A DNA stretch of 64,000 nucleotides, from assembly GCF_002250655.1 (NCBI RefSeq), contig NZ_NOZR01000010.1, positions 62,001-126,000 of the forward strand. The letters run 5' to 3'. Both the position numbers and the translations under genes were made by a program. Under the pieces are notes generated by a model. That model saw nothing but the letters and a program-made list of their open reading frames with translations, ran no database searches and had not been told where the DNA came from. This document shows positions 41,703 to 50,647 of the stretch, piece after piece. Each line of letters begins with the position of its first letter. Within the stretch, counting starts at the first letter, position 1. The DNA is from Mycolicibacterium sphagni. Its GTDB lineage: Bacteria; Actinomycetota; Actinomycetes; Mycobacteriales; Mycobacteriaceae.

Positions 41703-42143
41703 CTACTTCACCGCCCGCGCCAATTGCAGGTGGGTGTGCGGACCGCGAGCGAGTGCGGCCACCGCTGAGACGATGTTGCCGGCGGTATTCAGCAAACCTT
41801 CTGGATCACAGACGCGGAGCACCCTCATGACTTCGGCACCGGGAACCACCACCCAGTCGATTCCGCGCCGCTTGCAACGGGTGTCGATGGAGTGCAGCGC
41901 CGAATAGCCGTCGGTGGCGAAGAACCCCAACTGCGACAGATCCAGGACCAGCTGGTCGTAATCCGCGAGGAGTTTCTCGACGAAGCGGAGCAGTTCGCCA
42001 GAGTTCGCTGCGTCGATCTCACCGACGGCGGTGATGAGGACGGTGGTTGCGCTCAGTTCTCTGGCCCGGAACTGCCCGCGTTCGGTGCTGTCGCGGCCAA
42101 GGTCGGTACCGGGCAAGAGCGCCGCTCGGGTAGCAACAGACAT
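41703..42143 (-). CDS. STAS-domain anti-sigma factor antagonist
   Basis: A 146-aa STAS protein. The STAS core has VLITAVGEIDAANSGELLRFV, LVLDLSQLGFFATDGYSALHSI and a phospho-acceptor-like Thr/Ser in GFFATDG. Such proteins sequester anti-sigma factors in a phosphorylation-dependent manner. ATG at 42143 with GGAGG nearby. No cognate kinase/anti-sigma is adjacent, so it is an orphan here. Confidence 0.8.
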   Translation of the reverse strand: MSVATRAALLPGTDLGRDSTERGQFRARELSATTVLITAVGEIDAANSGELLRFVEKLLADYDQLVLDLSQLGFFATDGYSALHSIDTRCKRRGIDWVVVPGAEVMRVLRVCDPEGLLNTAGNIVSAVAALARGPHTHLQLARAVK

Positions 42144-42521
42144 CGCACCTCCAAGTGTGTGTGTTCCGCAACGCTGCCGGGAGCAAGTCCGAGGGCGGGT
42201 CGGGACTTCGCTACGAGAGTTCGCTGGCCCTCGCGCATCGGCATCTCCGGGCGGCTGTGAACTCAACCTGAGGGAAATGTACTACGGATTTCGTTGCACA
42301 GCCACAAAATGTTTCTGGTGGCTATAAGCGCACTTCAAGCCCGGTTCATGTGTCCCGAAAATGGGACATGGATGTGCAGGTTTGGCAAATATTGACGGCA
42401 TCTGCAATTGAATCCGTAGGCCGACTTTCGACCGATCTTGATGACAGTTTTTCGAATGTGTCTACCGTTAGCCGGTGGCCGGGATTACGCTGAGCCTCGA
42501 CGCACCGTCGAGGAGGCACAG
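42144..42521. other. 378-bp divergent intergenic region
   Basis: Contains no gene I would support. An inverted repeat TGTCCC/GGGACA around GAAAAT lies at 42351-42368. An 8-bp stem-loop CCTCGACG-CAC-CGTCGAGG lies at 42495-42513 just before the next gene. AT content is higher in 42275-42460. It must hold the promoters for the STAS and D-aminoacylase genes. Confidence 0.5.
42495..42513 (+). promoter_or_regulatory. Hairpin overlapping the D-aminoacylase ribosome-binding site
   Basis: Arms CCTCGACG and CGTCGAGG (perfect 8 bp, loop CAC). The last three bases of the 3' arm are the first three of the AGGAGG ribosome-binding site (42511-42516) for the ATG at 42522. In RNA the stem would hide half of the ribosome-binding site, a possible translational switch. 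Confidence 0.55.
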
Positions 42522-44282
42522 ATGTATGACCTGACGATCACTGGCGGCACTGTCGTAGACGGGACGGGCGACAAACCCTTCCGGGCCGACATCGGCGTGA
42601 AGGACGGTCGAATCGTCGAGATCCGGCGACGCGACGGCGACGACAGCGGTTTGCAGGGCGAGGCCGCCGCCAGCATCGACGCGACCGGCAAGGTCGTCAC
42701 TCCCGGTTTCGTCGATATCCACACCCACTACGACGGGCAGATCAGCTGGGACGGCCTGCTCGAACCCAGTAGCCAGCACGGCGTGACCACTGTCGTCAGC
42801 GGTAACTGCGGTGTGGGCTTCGCCCCGGTGCGACCTGGTCGCGAGCAGTGGCTCATCGAGCTGATGGAGGGTGTCGAGGACATCCCGGGCACGGCCCTGA
42901 CCGAGGGCATCAAGTGGGGCTGGGAGAGCTTCCCGGAGTACCTGGATGCCGTCGAAAAGCAAGCGCTTGCGGTTGATTTCGGAACCCAGATCGCCCACGG
43001 CGCGGTCCGCGGATACGCGATGGGAGACCGTGGCGCCCGCAACGAAGCTGCCAACGCGGACGACATCGCCGCCATGGCGCGCATCGTCCAGGAGGCCATC
43101 GAGGCTGGGGCACTGGGCTTTTCGACGTCTCGGACCGAGGCCCACCGCGCCATCGACGGCGAACCGGTGCCCGGCACCTATGCCGCGGAGGACGAACTCT
43201 TCGCCCTCGGGCGGGCGATGGCCGCCGGCGGGCAAGCAGTATTCGAGGTGGCCCCGGCAGGCACGGCTGGCGAGAACCTCGATGGCCCGATGCGAGAGCT
43301 GGACTGGATGGTCCGCCTGGCCGCCGAGATCGACCGGCCGCTGTCGTTCGCGATGGTGCAGACGCAATCCGCACCGGACCTGTGGCGCAAGCAGCTCGAC
43401 ATCGCCGGCCAAGCTCTTGACGACGGAATCCGGGTGCACCCGCAGTTCGCCGCCCGTCCGTTCGGCATGCTGTTCGGGTTCTCCGGGTACCACGCGTTCA
43501 CCCACCGACCGACGTTCCGGAAGTTGAAGGCCGAGTTGAGTCCGGCCGAATTGCTTGCCCGCCTCGCCGATCCCGCGGTGCGGGCCGCGATCTTGGCCGA
43601 CGTCGATCTGCCGCCTCAGCCCGTGCCGCTGTTCGACGCGCTGTACGCGATGATCCAGCACAGTGCCGACGCCATCTACGCCATCGGCGACCCGCCGGAC
43701 TACGAGCCCACCCCGGATCAGACCGTCGGCGCGATCGCGCGGGCCCGCGGCGAGGATCCGCTGGCCACGATGTATGACCTGATGCTGGAGTCGAACGGCA
43801 CCGCGATGCTCATGATGCCGTTCTTCAACTACGTCGAGGGCAACCACGACGCCATTCACGAGATGATGACGCACCGCGCCGCGATCTCCGGCCTGTCCGA
43901 CGGCGGCGCGCACTGCGGCCTGATCTGCGACGCGTCCTACCCGACATTCATGCTCACGCACTGGGCCCGTGACCGCAGGCGCGGTCCGCGCTTCCCCCTG
44001 GAATACGTGGTGCGCAAGCAGACACTGGACACCGCCAACCTGTTCGGGCTCACCGACAGGGGAGTGCTGGCGGTCGGTAAGAAGGCCGACGTCAACGTCA
44101 TCGATCTGGATGCGCTGGCGTTGGAGGTGCCGCTGATGGCCTACGACCTGCCCGCCGGCGGGAACCGGTTGATGCAGGGTGCCCGCGGGTATGACGCGAC
44201 TGTCGTCAGCGGCGTCATCACCCGGCGCAACGGCGCCGACACCGGAGCCCGGCCCGGCAAAGTCCTGCGCGGCGTGCGCTGA
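42522..44282 (+). CDS. N-acyl-D-amino-acid deacylase family amidohydrolase
   Basis: A 586-aa metallo-amidohydrolase of the D-aminoacylase/dihydroorotase-like superfamily. The N-terminal strand YDLTITGGTVVDGTGDKP and the metal motif VDIHTHYDGQ (about residue 65), then VSGNCGVGFAP, and the conserved DGGAHCGLICDA Asp are visible. The C-terminal VGKKADVNVIDLDAL returns to the beta-sandwich. Start at 42522 with AGGAGG. Probably cleaves N-acyl-D-amino acids or related amides. Confidence 0.85.
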   Translation: MYDLTITGGTVVDGTGDKPFRADIGVKDGRIVEIRRRDGDDSGLQGEAAASIDATGKVVTPGFVDIHTHYDGQISWDGLLEPSSQHGVTTVVSGNCGVGFAPVRPGREQWLIELMEGVEDIPGTALTEGIKWGWESFPEYLDAVEKQALAVDFGTQIAHGAVRGYAMGDRGARNEAANADDIAAMARIVQEAIEAGALGFSTSRTEAHRAIDGEPVPGTYAAEDELFALGRAMAAGGQAVFEVAPAGTAGENLDGPMRELDWMVRLAAEIDRPLSFAMVQTQSAPDLWRKQLDIAGQALDDGIRVHPQFAARPFGMLFGFSGYHAFTHRPTFRKLKAELSPAELLARLADPAVRAAILADVDLPPQPVPLFDALYAMIQHSADAIYAIGDPPDYEPTPDQTVGAIARARGEDPLATMYDLMLESNGTAMLMMPFFNYVEGNHDAIHEMMTHRAAISGLSDGGAHCGLICDASYPTFMLTHWARDRRRGPRFPLEYVVRKQTLDTANLFGLTDRGVLAVGKKADVNVIDLDALALEVPLMAYDLPAGGNRLMQGARGYDATVVSGVITRRNGADTGARPGKVLRGVR

Positions 44283-44312
44283 GATACTGTGCCGCGTGCG
44301 CGGCACAGTATC
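44283..44312. terminator. 30-bp perfect palindrome after the D-aminoacylase stop
   Basis: Arms GATACTGTGCCGCG and CGCGGCACAGTATC (14 bp each, TG centre) start at the base after the stop codon. This is a strong hairpin in either strand without a U tract. It could terminate transcription, as stem-only terminators are common in mycobacteria, or be an operator for the rhomboid gene 15 bp downstream. Confidence 0.5.
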
Positions 44313-44327
44313 TTCGGTGGCAGGACT

Positions 44328-45191
44328 ATGAGCACCCCCTACATACCGCAAACTCCGGCGGATACCCCGACCTGTTACCGCCATCCCGACCGCCCGACCT
44401 ACGTGCGGTGCGCTCGCTGTCAGCGGCCCGTCTGTCCGGACTGCATGCGCAGCGCCGCCGTCGGCCATCAGTGCGTCGACTGTGTGGCCGCGAGCGCACA
44501 GAGCGTGCCGCAGGCGCGGACCGCAGCCGGTGGCGTGTTGCGCCGCGGACGGCCGTTGGTCTCCTATGCGCTGATCGCGGTCAACGTGTTGATGTACGTG
44601 CTGCAGATGACCTCACGCGACCTGCAACGCGAGCTCGTGCTGTGGGCCCCCGGCGTCGCCGGCGGCGAGTACTACCGCCTGATCACCTCGGCGTTCATGC
44701 ACTACGGCATCATGCATCTGCTGTTCAACATGTGGGCGCTGTATGTGATCGGACCGCCGCTGGAGGCTTGGCTCGGGCGGTTGCGGTTCGGAGCGCTATA
44801 CGGGCTCAGCGCCCTGGGCGGATCGGTCCTGGTGTACCTGTTGGCCCCGATCGGCGCGGCCACCGCGGGTGCGTCGGGGGCGATTTTCGGTCTATTCGGA
44901 GCGACGTTCGTCGTCGCCAAACGGCTCAATCTCGACATGAAGTGGCTTGTGGCGATCATCGCCGCCAACCTGATCCTCACGTTCACCGTGCCGACGATCA
45001 GCTGGCAGGGCCATATCGGCGGCCTGGTCATCGGGGCGCTGGTCGCTGCGGTCTTCGCCTACGCACCCCGCGAACAGCGCAATCTGATCCAAGGCGGCGC
45101 CTGCGCCGTGCTGCTGGTGGTGTTCGGGGTGCTGATCTACTGGCGCACAGCCGAATTGATCGCTCAGTATGGGGCACTCATAACGGGTTGA
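44328..45191 (+). CDS. Rhomboid intramembrane protease with N-terminal Zn-binding segment
   Basis: A 287-aa rhomboid serine protease (Rv0110-like). The N-terminal cytosolic segment has C16, C28, C31, C36, C39, C49, C52 plus H19 and H47, resembling a B-box-like zinc binder. Six transmembrane helices follow from about residue 78. The catalytic Ser is S183 in GASGAIFG and the His is H229 in QGHIGG. The ATG at 44328 was chosen. Substrate unknown. Confidence 0.85.
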   Translation: MSTPYIPQTPADTPTCYRHPDRPTYVRCARCQRPVCPDCMRSAAVGHQCVDCVAASAQSVPQARTAAGGVLRRGRPLVSYALIAVNVLMYVLQMTSRDLQRELVLWAPGVAGGEYYRLITSAFMHYGIMHLLFNMWALYVIGPPLEAWLGRLRFGALYGLSALGGSVLVYLLAPIGAATAGASGAIFGLFGATFVVAKRLNLDMKWLVAIIAANLILTFTVPTISWQGHIGGLVIGALVAAVFAYAPREQRNLIQGGACAVLLVVFGVLIYWRTAELIAQYGALITG

Positions 45192-45215
45192 GCTCACTGG
45201 CTGAGCGGGCAATAG

Positions 45216-45668
45216 CTACAGGCGGGTCAGCCAGAACGGGTAGGTGAACGTACCGCCCGGGGCCCCGTCACAACCGACGTCGAACGTCGACTGCAGCGTG
45301 CCCGACAGCGTCTTGGCATCCCAGGTGTAGACGTCGTGGGTGGGGATGACCGGGCCGTAATAGATGTCGTCGCAACGCAGCCCGTCGGGGACGTCGACGG
45401 TCATGTTGTACTGCCCGTTCACCAGCCGCGCGATGCCGTAGAAGCCGTATGCCTTGGCGATCGGCATGGGGTTCGCCGAGACGTAGACGCAGTCCGGCGA
45501 GAACGACATCGCCGGCGGGCATGGATTTGCGGCCCAGGCCCAGGTGTGGAAGTCCCGCCGGTCCGGGATGTTGACGTTGTAGTTGCCCGGCCACAGCTCC
45601 GCCGAGGCGGGCGGAGCCAGCGTCACCGCCGCCGCCGTGAGTGCAACGCCTATCGCCAACGTCCGCAC
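45216..45668 (-). CDS. Mycobacterial secreted hypothetical protein
   Basis: A 150-aa exported protein with a classical signal peptide (hydrophobic core residues 4-18, cleavage near PASAE). The mature region has four Cys (PCPP, DCVY, RCDD, GCDG), likely two disulfides, and aromatic-rich strands (NYNVNIPDRRDFHTWAW). Related exported proteins are widespread in mycobacteria without known function. The upstream 77 bp to the lutC stop hold its promoter. Confidence 0.65.
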   Translation of the reverse strand: MRTLAIGVALTAAAVTLAPPASAELWPGNYNVNIPDRRDFHTWAWAANPCPPAMSFSPDCVYVSANPMPIAKAYGFYGIARLVNGQYNMTVDVPDGLRCDDIYYGPVIPTHDVYTWDAKTLSGTLQSTFDVGCDGAPGGTFTYPFWLTRL

Positions 45669-45745
45669 GGTCGGGCTCCCTTCGTCGGTGGTCCGATCAA
45701 AAATCTAAGCGGTTCGGTCACCTGAATCGACCGGAATCCACAATG

Positions 45746-46366
45746 TCAGCCAGTGACCAGCAGCACGTCGAGGGTCCGCGGGCCGTGGACGCCCTCGACG
45801 CGGCTGAGTTCGATGTCACTGGTCGCGCTCGGGCCCGAGATGAAAGTCAGCGGGCGGCTGGGGTCCAGGGCGGCGAATGCCTGCGGCACGGTATCGACGA
45901 TCTGGTCGGTGAACACCACGCAGATGTGGTGGTCGGGGACCAGGGTCAGCGCGCGCCGGCCCTGTGTGGGTCCGGCGTCGAGGACGATCGTGCCGGTGGC
46001 CGCGATGCCCAGTGCGCAGCCGGTGACGACGGCGTCGGTGCCGTCGAGTTCGGTTACCGTCAATGGGTTTTCGGTGTCGTCGGCGACGATGCGGATTCCG
46101 CCGACCCACTCCGGGGGCAACCCGGACGGTATGGCGACCGTGGCCTCGGGGCCGACGAGGGTGGCGATGGTGGCCGCGATCGACGCGGCGTCGACGCGCA
46201 GCACCTGGGCGCGGTATTCGGCCACCATCTCGGCGAAACGCTCGGAGTCGGCAGGTCCGCACGCGGGCGCCCGCTCGTAGTCGCGGGGGACGCGCACCGG
46301 CTCGGCTGGGGCGGCGGCGAGCGCGCCGCGGATCCGGTCCAGGACTAGGCGTCGAGTCTCAGTCAT
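45746..46366 (-). CDS. lutC: Lactate utilisation protein LutC
   Basis: A 206-aa LUD-domain protein, third gene of the LutABC L-lactate oxidation complex. Conserved LUD segments VTGCALGIAATGTIVLDAG and LVPDHHICVV are visible. ATG at 46366 overlaps the lutB stop by 4 bp. The frame also opens upstream, but that reading is a shadow within lutB. Confidence 0.88.
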   Translation of the reverse strand: MTETRRLVLDRIRGALAAAPAEPVRVPRDYERAPACGPADSERFAEMVAEYRAQVLRVDAASIAATIATLVGPEATVAIPSGLPPEWVGGIRIVADDTENPLTVTELDGTDAVVTGCALGIAATGTIVLDAGPTQGRRALTLVPDHHICVVFTDQIVDTVPQAFAALDPSRPLTFISGPSATSDIELSRVEGVHGPRTLDVLLVTG

Positions 46367-47859
46367 CGAGACGCCTGGCCATGGGTGCGCGCCCACCATT
46401 GCCGAAACGTCTCGGCGGGCGGGGCGGGAACGTCGCGGCTGGTGGTCCAGCGGGACGCGGGCCAGGGCAGCGCGGTGATCTGGTGATCGGCGCCGGCCGC
46501 CAGCCGCCCGGCCGCCAGCAGTTTCTCGGCGGCGGCGAACCGCTTCGGCGACGCCATCGCCCACGCTGCGGCCCGCATCGCCAGGTCCTGGCCCGGTGCC
46601 CGGTGATCCTCGACCTCGGCGGCGCGCAGATGTACCAGGATCGACGGGATGTCGATGCGCACCGGGCAGGCGTCGAAGCACGCACCGCACAGCGTCGACG
46701 CGTACGGCAGCGAGGCATTGGGATCGTCGTGCCCATATGTCCCGGTCAGCTGCGGGCTCAGGATCGCCCCGATCGGGCCGGGGTAGATCGAGCCGTAGGC
46801 GTGGCCACCGGTGCGTTCGTAGACCGGGCACACGTTGAGGCAGGCGCTGCAGCGGATGCAGTGCAGGGCGGGCCGGCCCACCGGATCGCCGAGCACCGCG
46901 GTGCGGCCGTTGTCCAGCAGCACCAGATGGAATTCCTGCGGGCCGTCGCCGGGGTGCACCCCGGACCACATCGAGGTGTACGGATTCATTCGCTCCGCGG
47001 TCGACGAGCGCGGCAACAGCTGCATGAAGACCTCGAGATCGGTGAAGGCCGGCACCACCTTCTCGATACCCATGACGGTGATCAGCGTCTGCGGCAGCGT
47101 CAGGCACATCCGGCCGTTGCCCTCGGACTCGACGACGGCCAGCGTGCCGGTCTCGGCGATGCCGAAGTTGGCGCCACTGACAGCAACCTTGGCGGACAGG
47201 AACTTTCGGCGAAGATGCGCCCTGGCCGCCATCGCCAGTGCCCGCGGCTCGTCGGTCAGCTCACCGGCACCGGGCATCTCCCTGGCAAAGATCTCCCTGA
47301 TCTCGGCACGGTTGCGGTGGATGGCCGGGACCAGGATGTGGCTGGGTGTGTCATGCCCGAGTTGGACGATCAACTCGGCGAGGTCCGTCTCGATCGCCGT
47401 GATGCCCTCGGCCTCGAGATGTTCGTTGAGGCCGATCTCCTGGGTGGCCATCGATTTGACCTTGACCACCTCGTCGGCGCCGGTGGCCCGGACCAGATCG
47501 GTCACGATGCGGTTGGCCTCTCCCGCGTCGCGTGCCCAGTGCACCACTCCGCCGCGGGCCACCACGTTGGCTTCCAGCTGCTCGAGCAGCTCAGGCAGCC
47601 GGGCCAGCACGTCTTGCTTCAGCGCGCTGCCCGCCGCGCGCAGCTGCTCCCAGTCCGCGCACTCGGCAACGGCAGCCAGGCGTTTGGTGCGGATCGTGCG
47701 GGTGGCGTGCCCGACGTTGCGCCGCATCTGTGTATTGGTCAGTTCGCGACGAGCTGCTTCCGGAAAAGGTTCGCTCCCACGAAGATTGCCGGTGCCGGGC
47801 ACGCCGAGGAAGCGGCGGGCAGGAGCGAAGCGACCCGGGGGTGGATCCGAGGTGGCCAT
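46363..47859 (-). CDS. lutB: Lactate utilisation iron-sulfur protein LutB
   Basis: A 498-aa protein with an N-terminal LUD domain and two ferredoxin-like 4Fe-4S motifs: CIRCSACLNVCPVY (about 341-354) and CGACFDACPVRIDIP (about 391-405). The central SGANFGIAETGTLAVVESEGN is typical of LutB. The LutABC complex oxidises L-lactate to pyruvate. ATG 47859 overlaps the lutA stop. Confidence 0.9.
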   Translation of the reverse strand: MATSDPPPGRFAPARRFLGVPGTGNLRGSEPFPEAARRELTNTQMRRNVGHATRTIRTKRLAAVAECADWEQLRAAGSALKQDVLARLPELLEQLEANVVARGGVVHWARDAGEANRIVTDLVRATGADEVVKVKSMATQEIGLNEHLEAEGITAIETDLAELIVQLGHDTPSHILVPAIHRNRAEIREIFAREMPGAGELTDEPRALAMAARAHLRRKFLSAKVAVSGANFGIAETGTLAVVESEGNGRMCLTLPQTLITVMGIEKVVPAFTDLEVFMQLLPRSSTAERMNPYTSMWSGVHPGDGPQEFHLVLLDNGRTAVLGDPVGRPALHCIRCSACLNVCPVYERTGGHAYGSIYPGPIGAILSPQLTGTYGHDDPNASLPYASTLCGACFDACPVRIDIPSILVHLRAAEVEDHRAPGQDLAMRAAAWAMASPKRFAAAEKLLAAGRLAAGADHQITALPWPASRWTTSRDVPAPPAETFRQWWARTHGQASR

Positions 47860-48599
47860 CACACCGCCTCGGTCGACGCGAGGATCTCGGCGAGATGCAC
47901 GGTGCGCACTGCCGAGCGCAGTCGGCTCAACCCGCCGCCGATGTGCATCAGGCACGAACTGTCGCCGGCGGTGCACACTTCGGCGCGCGAGGCGATGACC
48001 GCCGACATCTTGTCGGCCAGCATCGCAGTCGATGTGTCAGCGTTCTTGATCGCGAACGTGCCGCCGAAACCGCAGCAGGTCTCGGTGTCCACCAGCTCCA
48101 CCAGCGTCAGCCCGCGCACGTGGCGCAGCAGCTGCAGAGGTTTGTCGCCGACCCGCAGCAGCCGCAGCGAATGGCAGGTGGGGTGATAGGTCACCCGGTG
48201 TGGGTAGTACGCCCCCACGTCGCTGACGCCGAGCACGTCCACCAACAGTTCGGACAATTCGTAGGTGCGTGCGGCCATCGCCTCGGCACGCTGCGCCAGC
48301 GCATCGTCACCGGCGCGACGGGCGACCATCGCGTGCTGGTGACGAACCGAACCGACACACGAACCCGACGGCGCCACCACCACGTCGCAGCCGCTGTCTT
48401 CGAATACCTCGACAAAATGGCGGACCAAGGGGGCTGCCTGCCCGAGATAGCCGGTGTTCACATGCATCTGGCCGCAGCAGGTCTGCCCCACCGGGAAGAC
48501 CACCTCATGGCCCAACCGCTCAAGAAGTTCGACAGTCGCGATCGCGGCCTTCGGGAACATCGCGTCGGCCAGACAGGTCGCGAACAGGGCTATGCGCAT
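47859..48599 (-). CDS. lutA: Lactate utilisation protein LutA (CCG domain)
   Basis: A 246-aa heterodisulfide reductase-like protein with two CCG motifs, TCCGQMHVN (near residue 58) and TCCGFGGTFAIKN (near 170). Together with LutB/LutC it forms the non-flavin L-lactate dehydrogenase complex. ATG 48599 was chosen because the upstream extension is not conserved. It is divergent from kup across 98 bp. Confidence 0.9.
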   Translation of the reverse strand: MRIALFATCLADAMFPKAAIATVELLERLGHEVVFPVGQTCCGQMHVNTGYLGQAAPLVRHFVEVFEDSGCDVVVAPSGSCVGSVRHQHAMVARRAGDDALAQRAEAMAARTYELSELLVDVLGVSDVGAYYPHRVTYHPTCHSLRLLRVGDKPLQLLRHVRGLTLVELVDTETCCGFGGTFAIKNADTSTAMLADKMSAVIASRAEVCTAGDSSCLMHIGGGLSRLRSAVRTVHLAEILASTEAV

Positions 48600-48697
48600 C
48601 GCATCCACCGTACGTCGGGACACGGTGTCGGCAGCTACGATTGGCGCCACGTCGCCGGGGACCCGACGCCGGGCGGACCGATCAAGAGGACTGACCT

Positions 48698-50626
48698 GTG
48701 AGCACAGATTTCGCGGTTCCGGTTCACTCGGTCGCGGGCAAGGCCCGTACCGGCATGATCATCGGTGCGCTCGGAGTGGTGTTCGGTGACATCGGAACCA
48801 GCCCGATCTACACGATCCAAACGGTGTTCAACCCCGACGACCCTCACCCGGTCCCCATCGACGCCGACAGCATCTACGGTGTGGTGTCACTGATCTTCTG
48901 GTCGGTGATGATCATCGTTACCCTCACCTATGTCGTCCTCGTGATGCACGCCGACAATGATGGTGAGGGCGGCGTCATGGCGCTCATCACACTGGTGCGA
49001 CGGCTCGGGAGCAGGTCCAGTCCGCGCATTATCGGCGCATTGTCTGCACTCGGAATCCTCGGCGCGGCACTGTTCTTCGGCGACAGCATGATCACACCCG
49101 CGATCTCGGTGCTGTCTGCGGTGGAGGGCCTGAAGGTCGTCGATCCGCGGCTCGGAGAGTGGGTTGTAGCGATCACTGCGGTGATCATCGTTGGCCTGTT
49201 CGCCGTGCAGCGGCAGGGTACCGGCGTGGTGGGCCGGTACTTCGGCCCGGTGATGGTCGTGTGGTTCAGCGCGATCGGCGCCTGCGGGGTCTGGGGTATT
49301 ACCTCCCACCCGCAGATTCTCAAGGCCTTGTCACCCATGTATGCGCTGGGTTTCATGGCCGGTCACTTCCACATCGCGTTCTTCGCATTGGCCGCGATCG
49401 TTCTCTCGGTGACGGGCGCCGAAGCGCTATACGCCGACATGGGCCACTTCGGGCGGCCCTCGATCACTGTGGCGTGGGTGGCTCTGGTACTGCCAGCCTG
49501 CGTGCTGAACTACTTCGGGCAGGGCGCGCTGCTGCTGGGCGATGAGCAGGCGCGCAGCGCGCCGTTCTTCCTGCTCACCCCTGGGTGGGCCCAAGTGCCG
49601 ATGATCGTATTGGCCACAGCGGCAACGGTCATCGCCTCACAGGCCGTCATCACCGGGGCGTACTCGGTGGCCTCGCAGGCCGCGCAGCTCGGCTACCTGC
49701 CAAGGCTGCGCGTGGCCCATACATCGGAATCGACCATCGGCCAGATCTATGTGCCGTGGATCAACGGCTTCCTGATGGTGGCGGTCCTCATCTTGGTGTT
49801 CGCGTTCCGCAGCTCGGAAGCGCTGGCGTACGCATTCGGCATGGCGGTCACCGGAACGATCACCATCACCACCCTGCTGTTCCTCTACATCGCACACACC
49901 CGCTGGCGGTGGCCACTGTGGGCGGTGATCATCGGCGGCGGCGCACTGCTGACCGTGGACCTGATGTTTTTGGCCGCCAATCTGACCAAGCTCGTCCACG
50001 GCGCGTGGTTGCCGCTGCTGATCGGGCTGGTGACCTTCACCGTGCTGATCACCTGGCAGCGGGGGAGCGCGGTCATCTCGCTGGCTCGGGAAAAGGCCGA
50101 GGGACCGCTGCCGCCGTTCATCGAGGAGATCGCCGACCGCAGGCCGCCGCTGCCGCGGGTCCCCGGAACCGCGGTGTTCCTCAACCGCGAGAGCGAGACG
50201 GCCCCGTTGTCGATGCGGGCCAACGTCAACCACAACCACGTCGTCCATGAGCGGGTGATCATCCTCTCGATCGTCGTTCCGCCGGTGCCCCGGGTGCCCG
50301 ACGAGGAACGCATCACCGTCGACGACCTGGGCATCCCCGACGATGGCATCTGGTACGTCGCAGCCCGATTCGGTTACATGGAACGCCCGAACGTCCCAGC
50401 GGCGCTGCGGATGATCGACCCGGCGCTGATCGGCGGTCCGGTCGACTGCGGAGACGCGTCGTACTTCTTGTCGAAGATCGAGGTGGTTCCGGGGGACCAG
50501 CCGACGATGGCCCCCTGGCGCAAGCGGATCTTCATCGCGACGTCGTTCATGGCCGCCGACTCCGTCGGGTACTTCGGCCTCCCGAGTGATCAGACCGTGT
50601 TGATCGGATCCCGAATCGAGGTCTAG
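48698..50626 (+). CDS. kup: Kup-type potassium uptake protein
   Basis: A 642-aa KUP/HAK potassium:proton symporter. It starts with the conserved ALGVVFGDIGTSPIYTIQT and has 12 hydrophobic segments to about residue 440, then a large cytosolic tail (LNRESETAPLSMRANVNHNHVVHERVIILSI). The tail in the family binds nucleotides or regulators. GTG start. Confidence 0.93.
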   Translation: MSTDFAVPVHSVAGKARTGMIIGALGVVFGDIGTSPIYTIQTVFNPDDPHPVPIDADSIYGVVSLIFWSVMIIVTLTYVVLVMHADNDGEGGVMALITLVRRLGSRSSPRIIGALSALGILGAALFFGDSMITPAISVLSAVEGLKVVDPRLGEWVVAITAVIIVGLFAVQRQGTGVVGRYFGPVMVVWFSAIGACGVWGITSHPQILKALSPMYALGFMAGHFHIAFFALAAIVLSVTGAEALYADMGHFGRPSITVAWVALVLPACVLNYFGQGALLLGDEQARSAPFFLLTPGWAQVPMIVLATAATVIASQAVITGAYSVASQAAQLGYLPRLRVAHTSESTIGQIYVPWINGFLMVAVLILVFAFRSSEALAYAFGMAVTGTITITTLLFLYIAHTRWRWPLWAVIIGGGALLTVDLMFLAANLTKLVHGAWLPLLIGLVTFTVLITWQRGSAVISLAREKAEGPLPPFIEEIADRRPPLPRVPGTAVFLNRESETAPLSMRANVNHNHVVHERVIILSIVVPPVPRVPDEERITVDDLGIPDDGIWYVAARFGYMERPNVPAALRMIDPALIGGPVDCGDASYFLSKIEVVPGDQPTMAPWRKRIFIATSFMAADSVGYFGLPSDQTVLIGSRIEV

Positions 50627-50647
50627 TTTGACGCGTACTGTCGCCCC

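Noticed and set aside
42468..44468. 666-residue open frame opposite the D-aminoacylase gene
   Set aside because: High-GC shadow; composition (Gly/Arg/His/Val) and lack of motifs versus the well-supported plus-strand enzyme.
46063..48186. 707-residue open frame opposite lutBC
   Set aside because: Antisense shadow of two clear enzymes; Arg-rich low complexity start.
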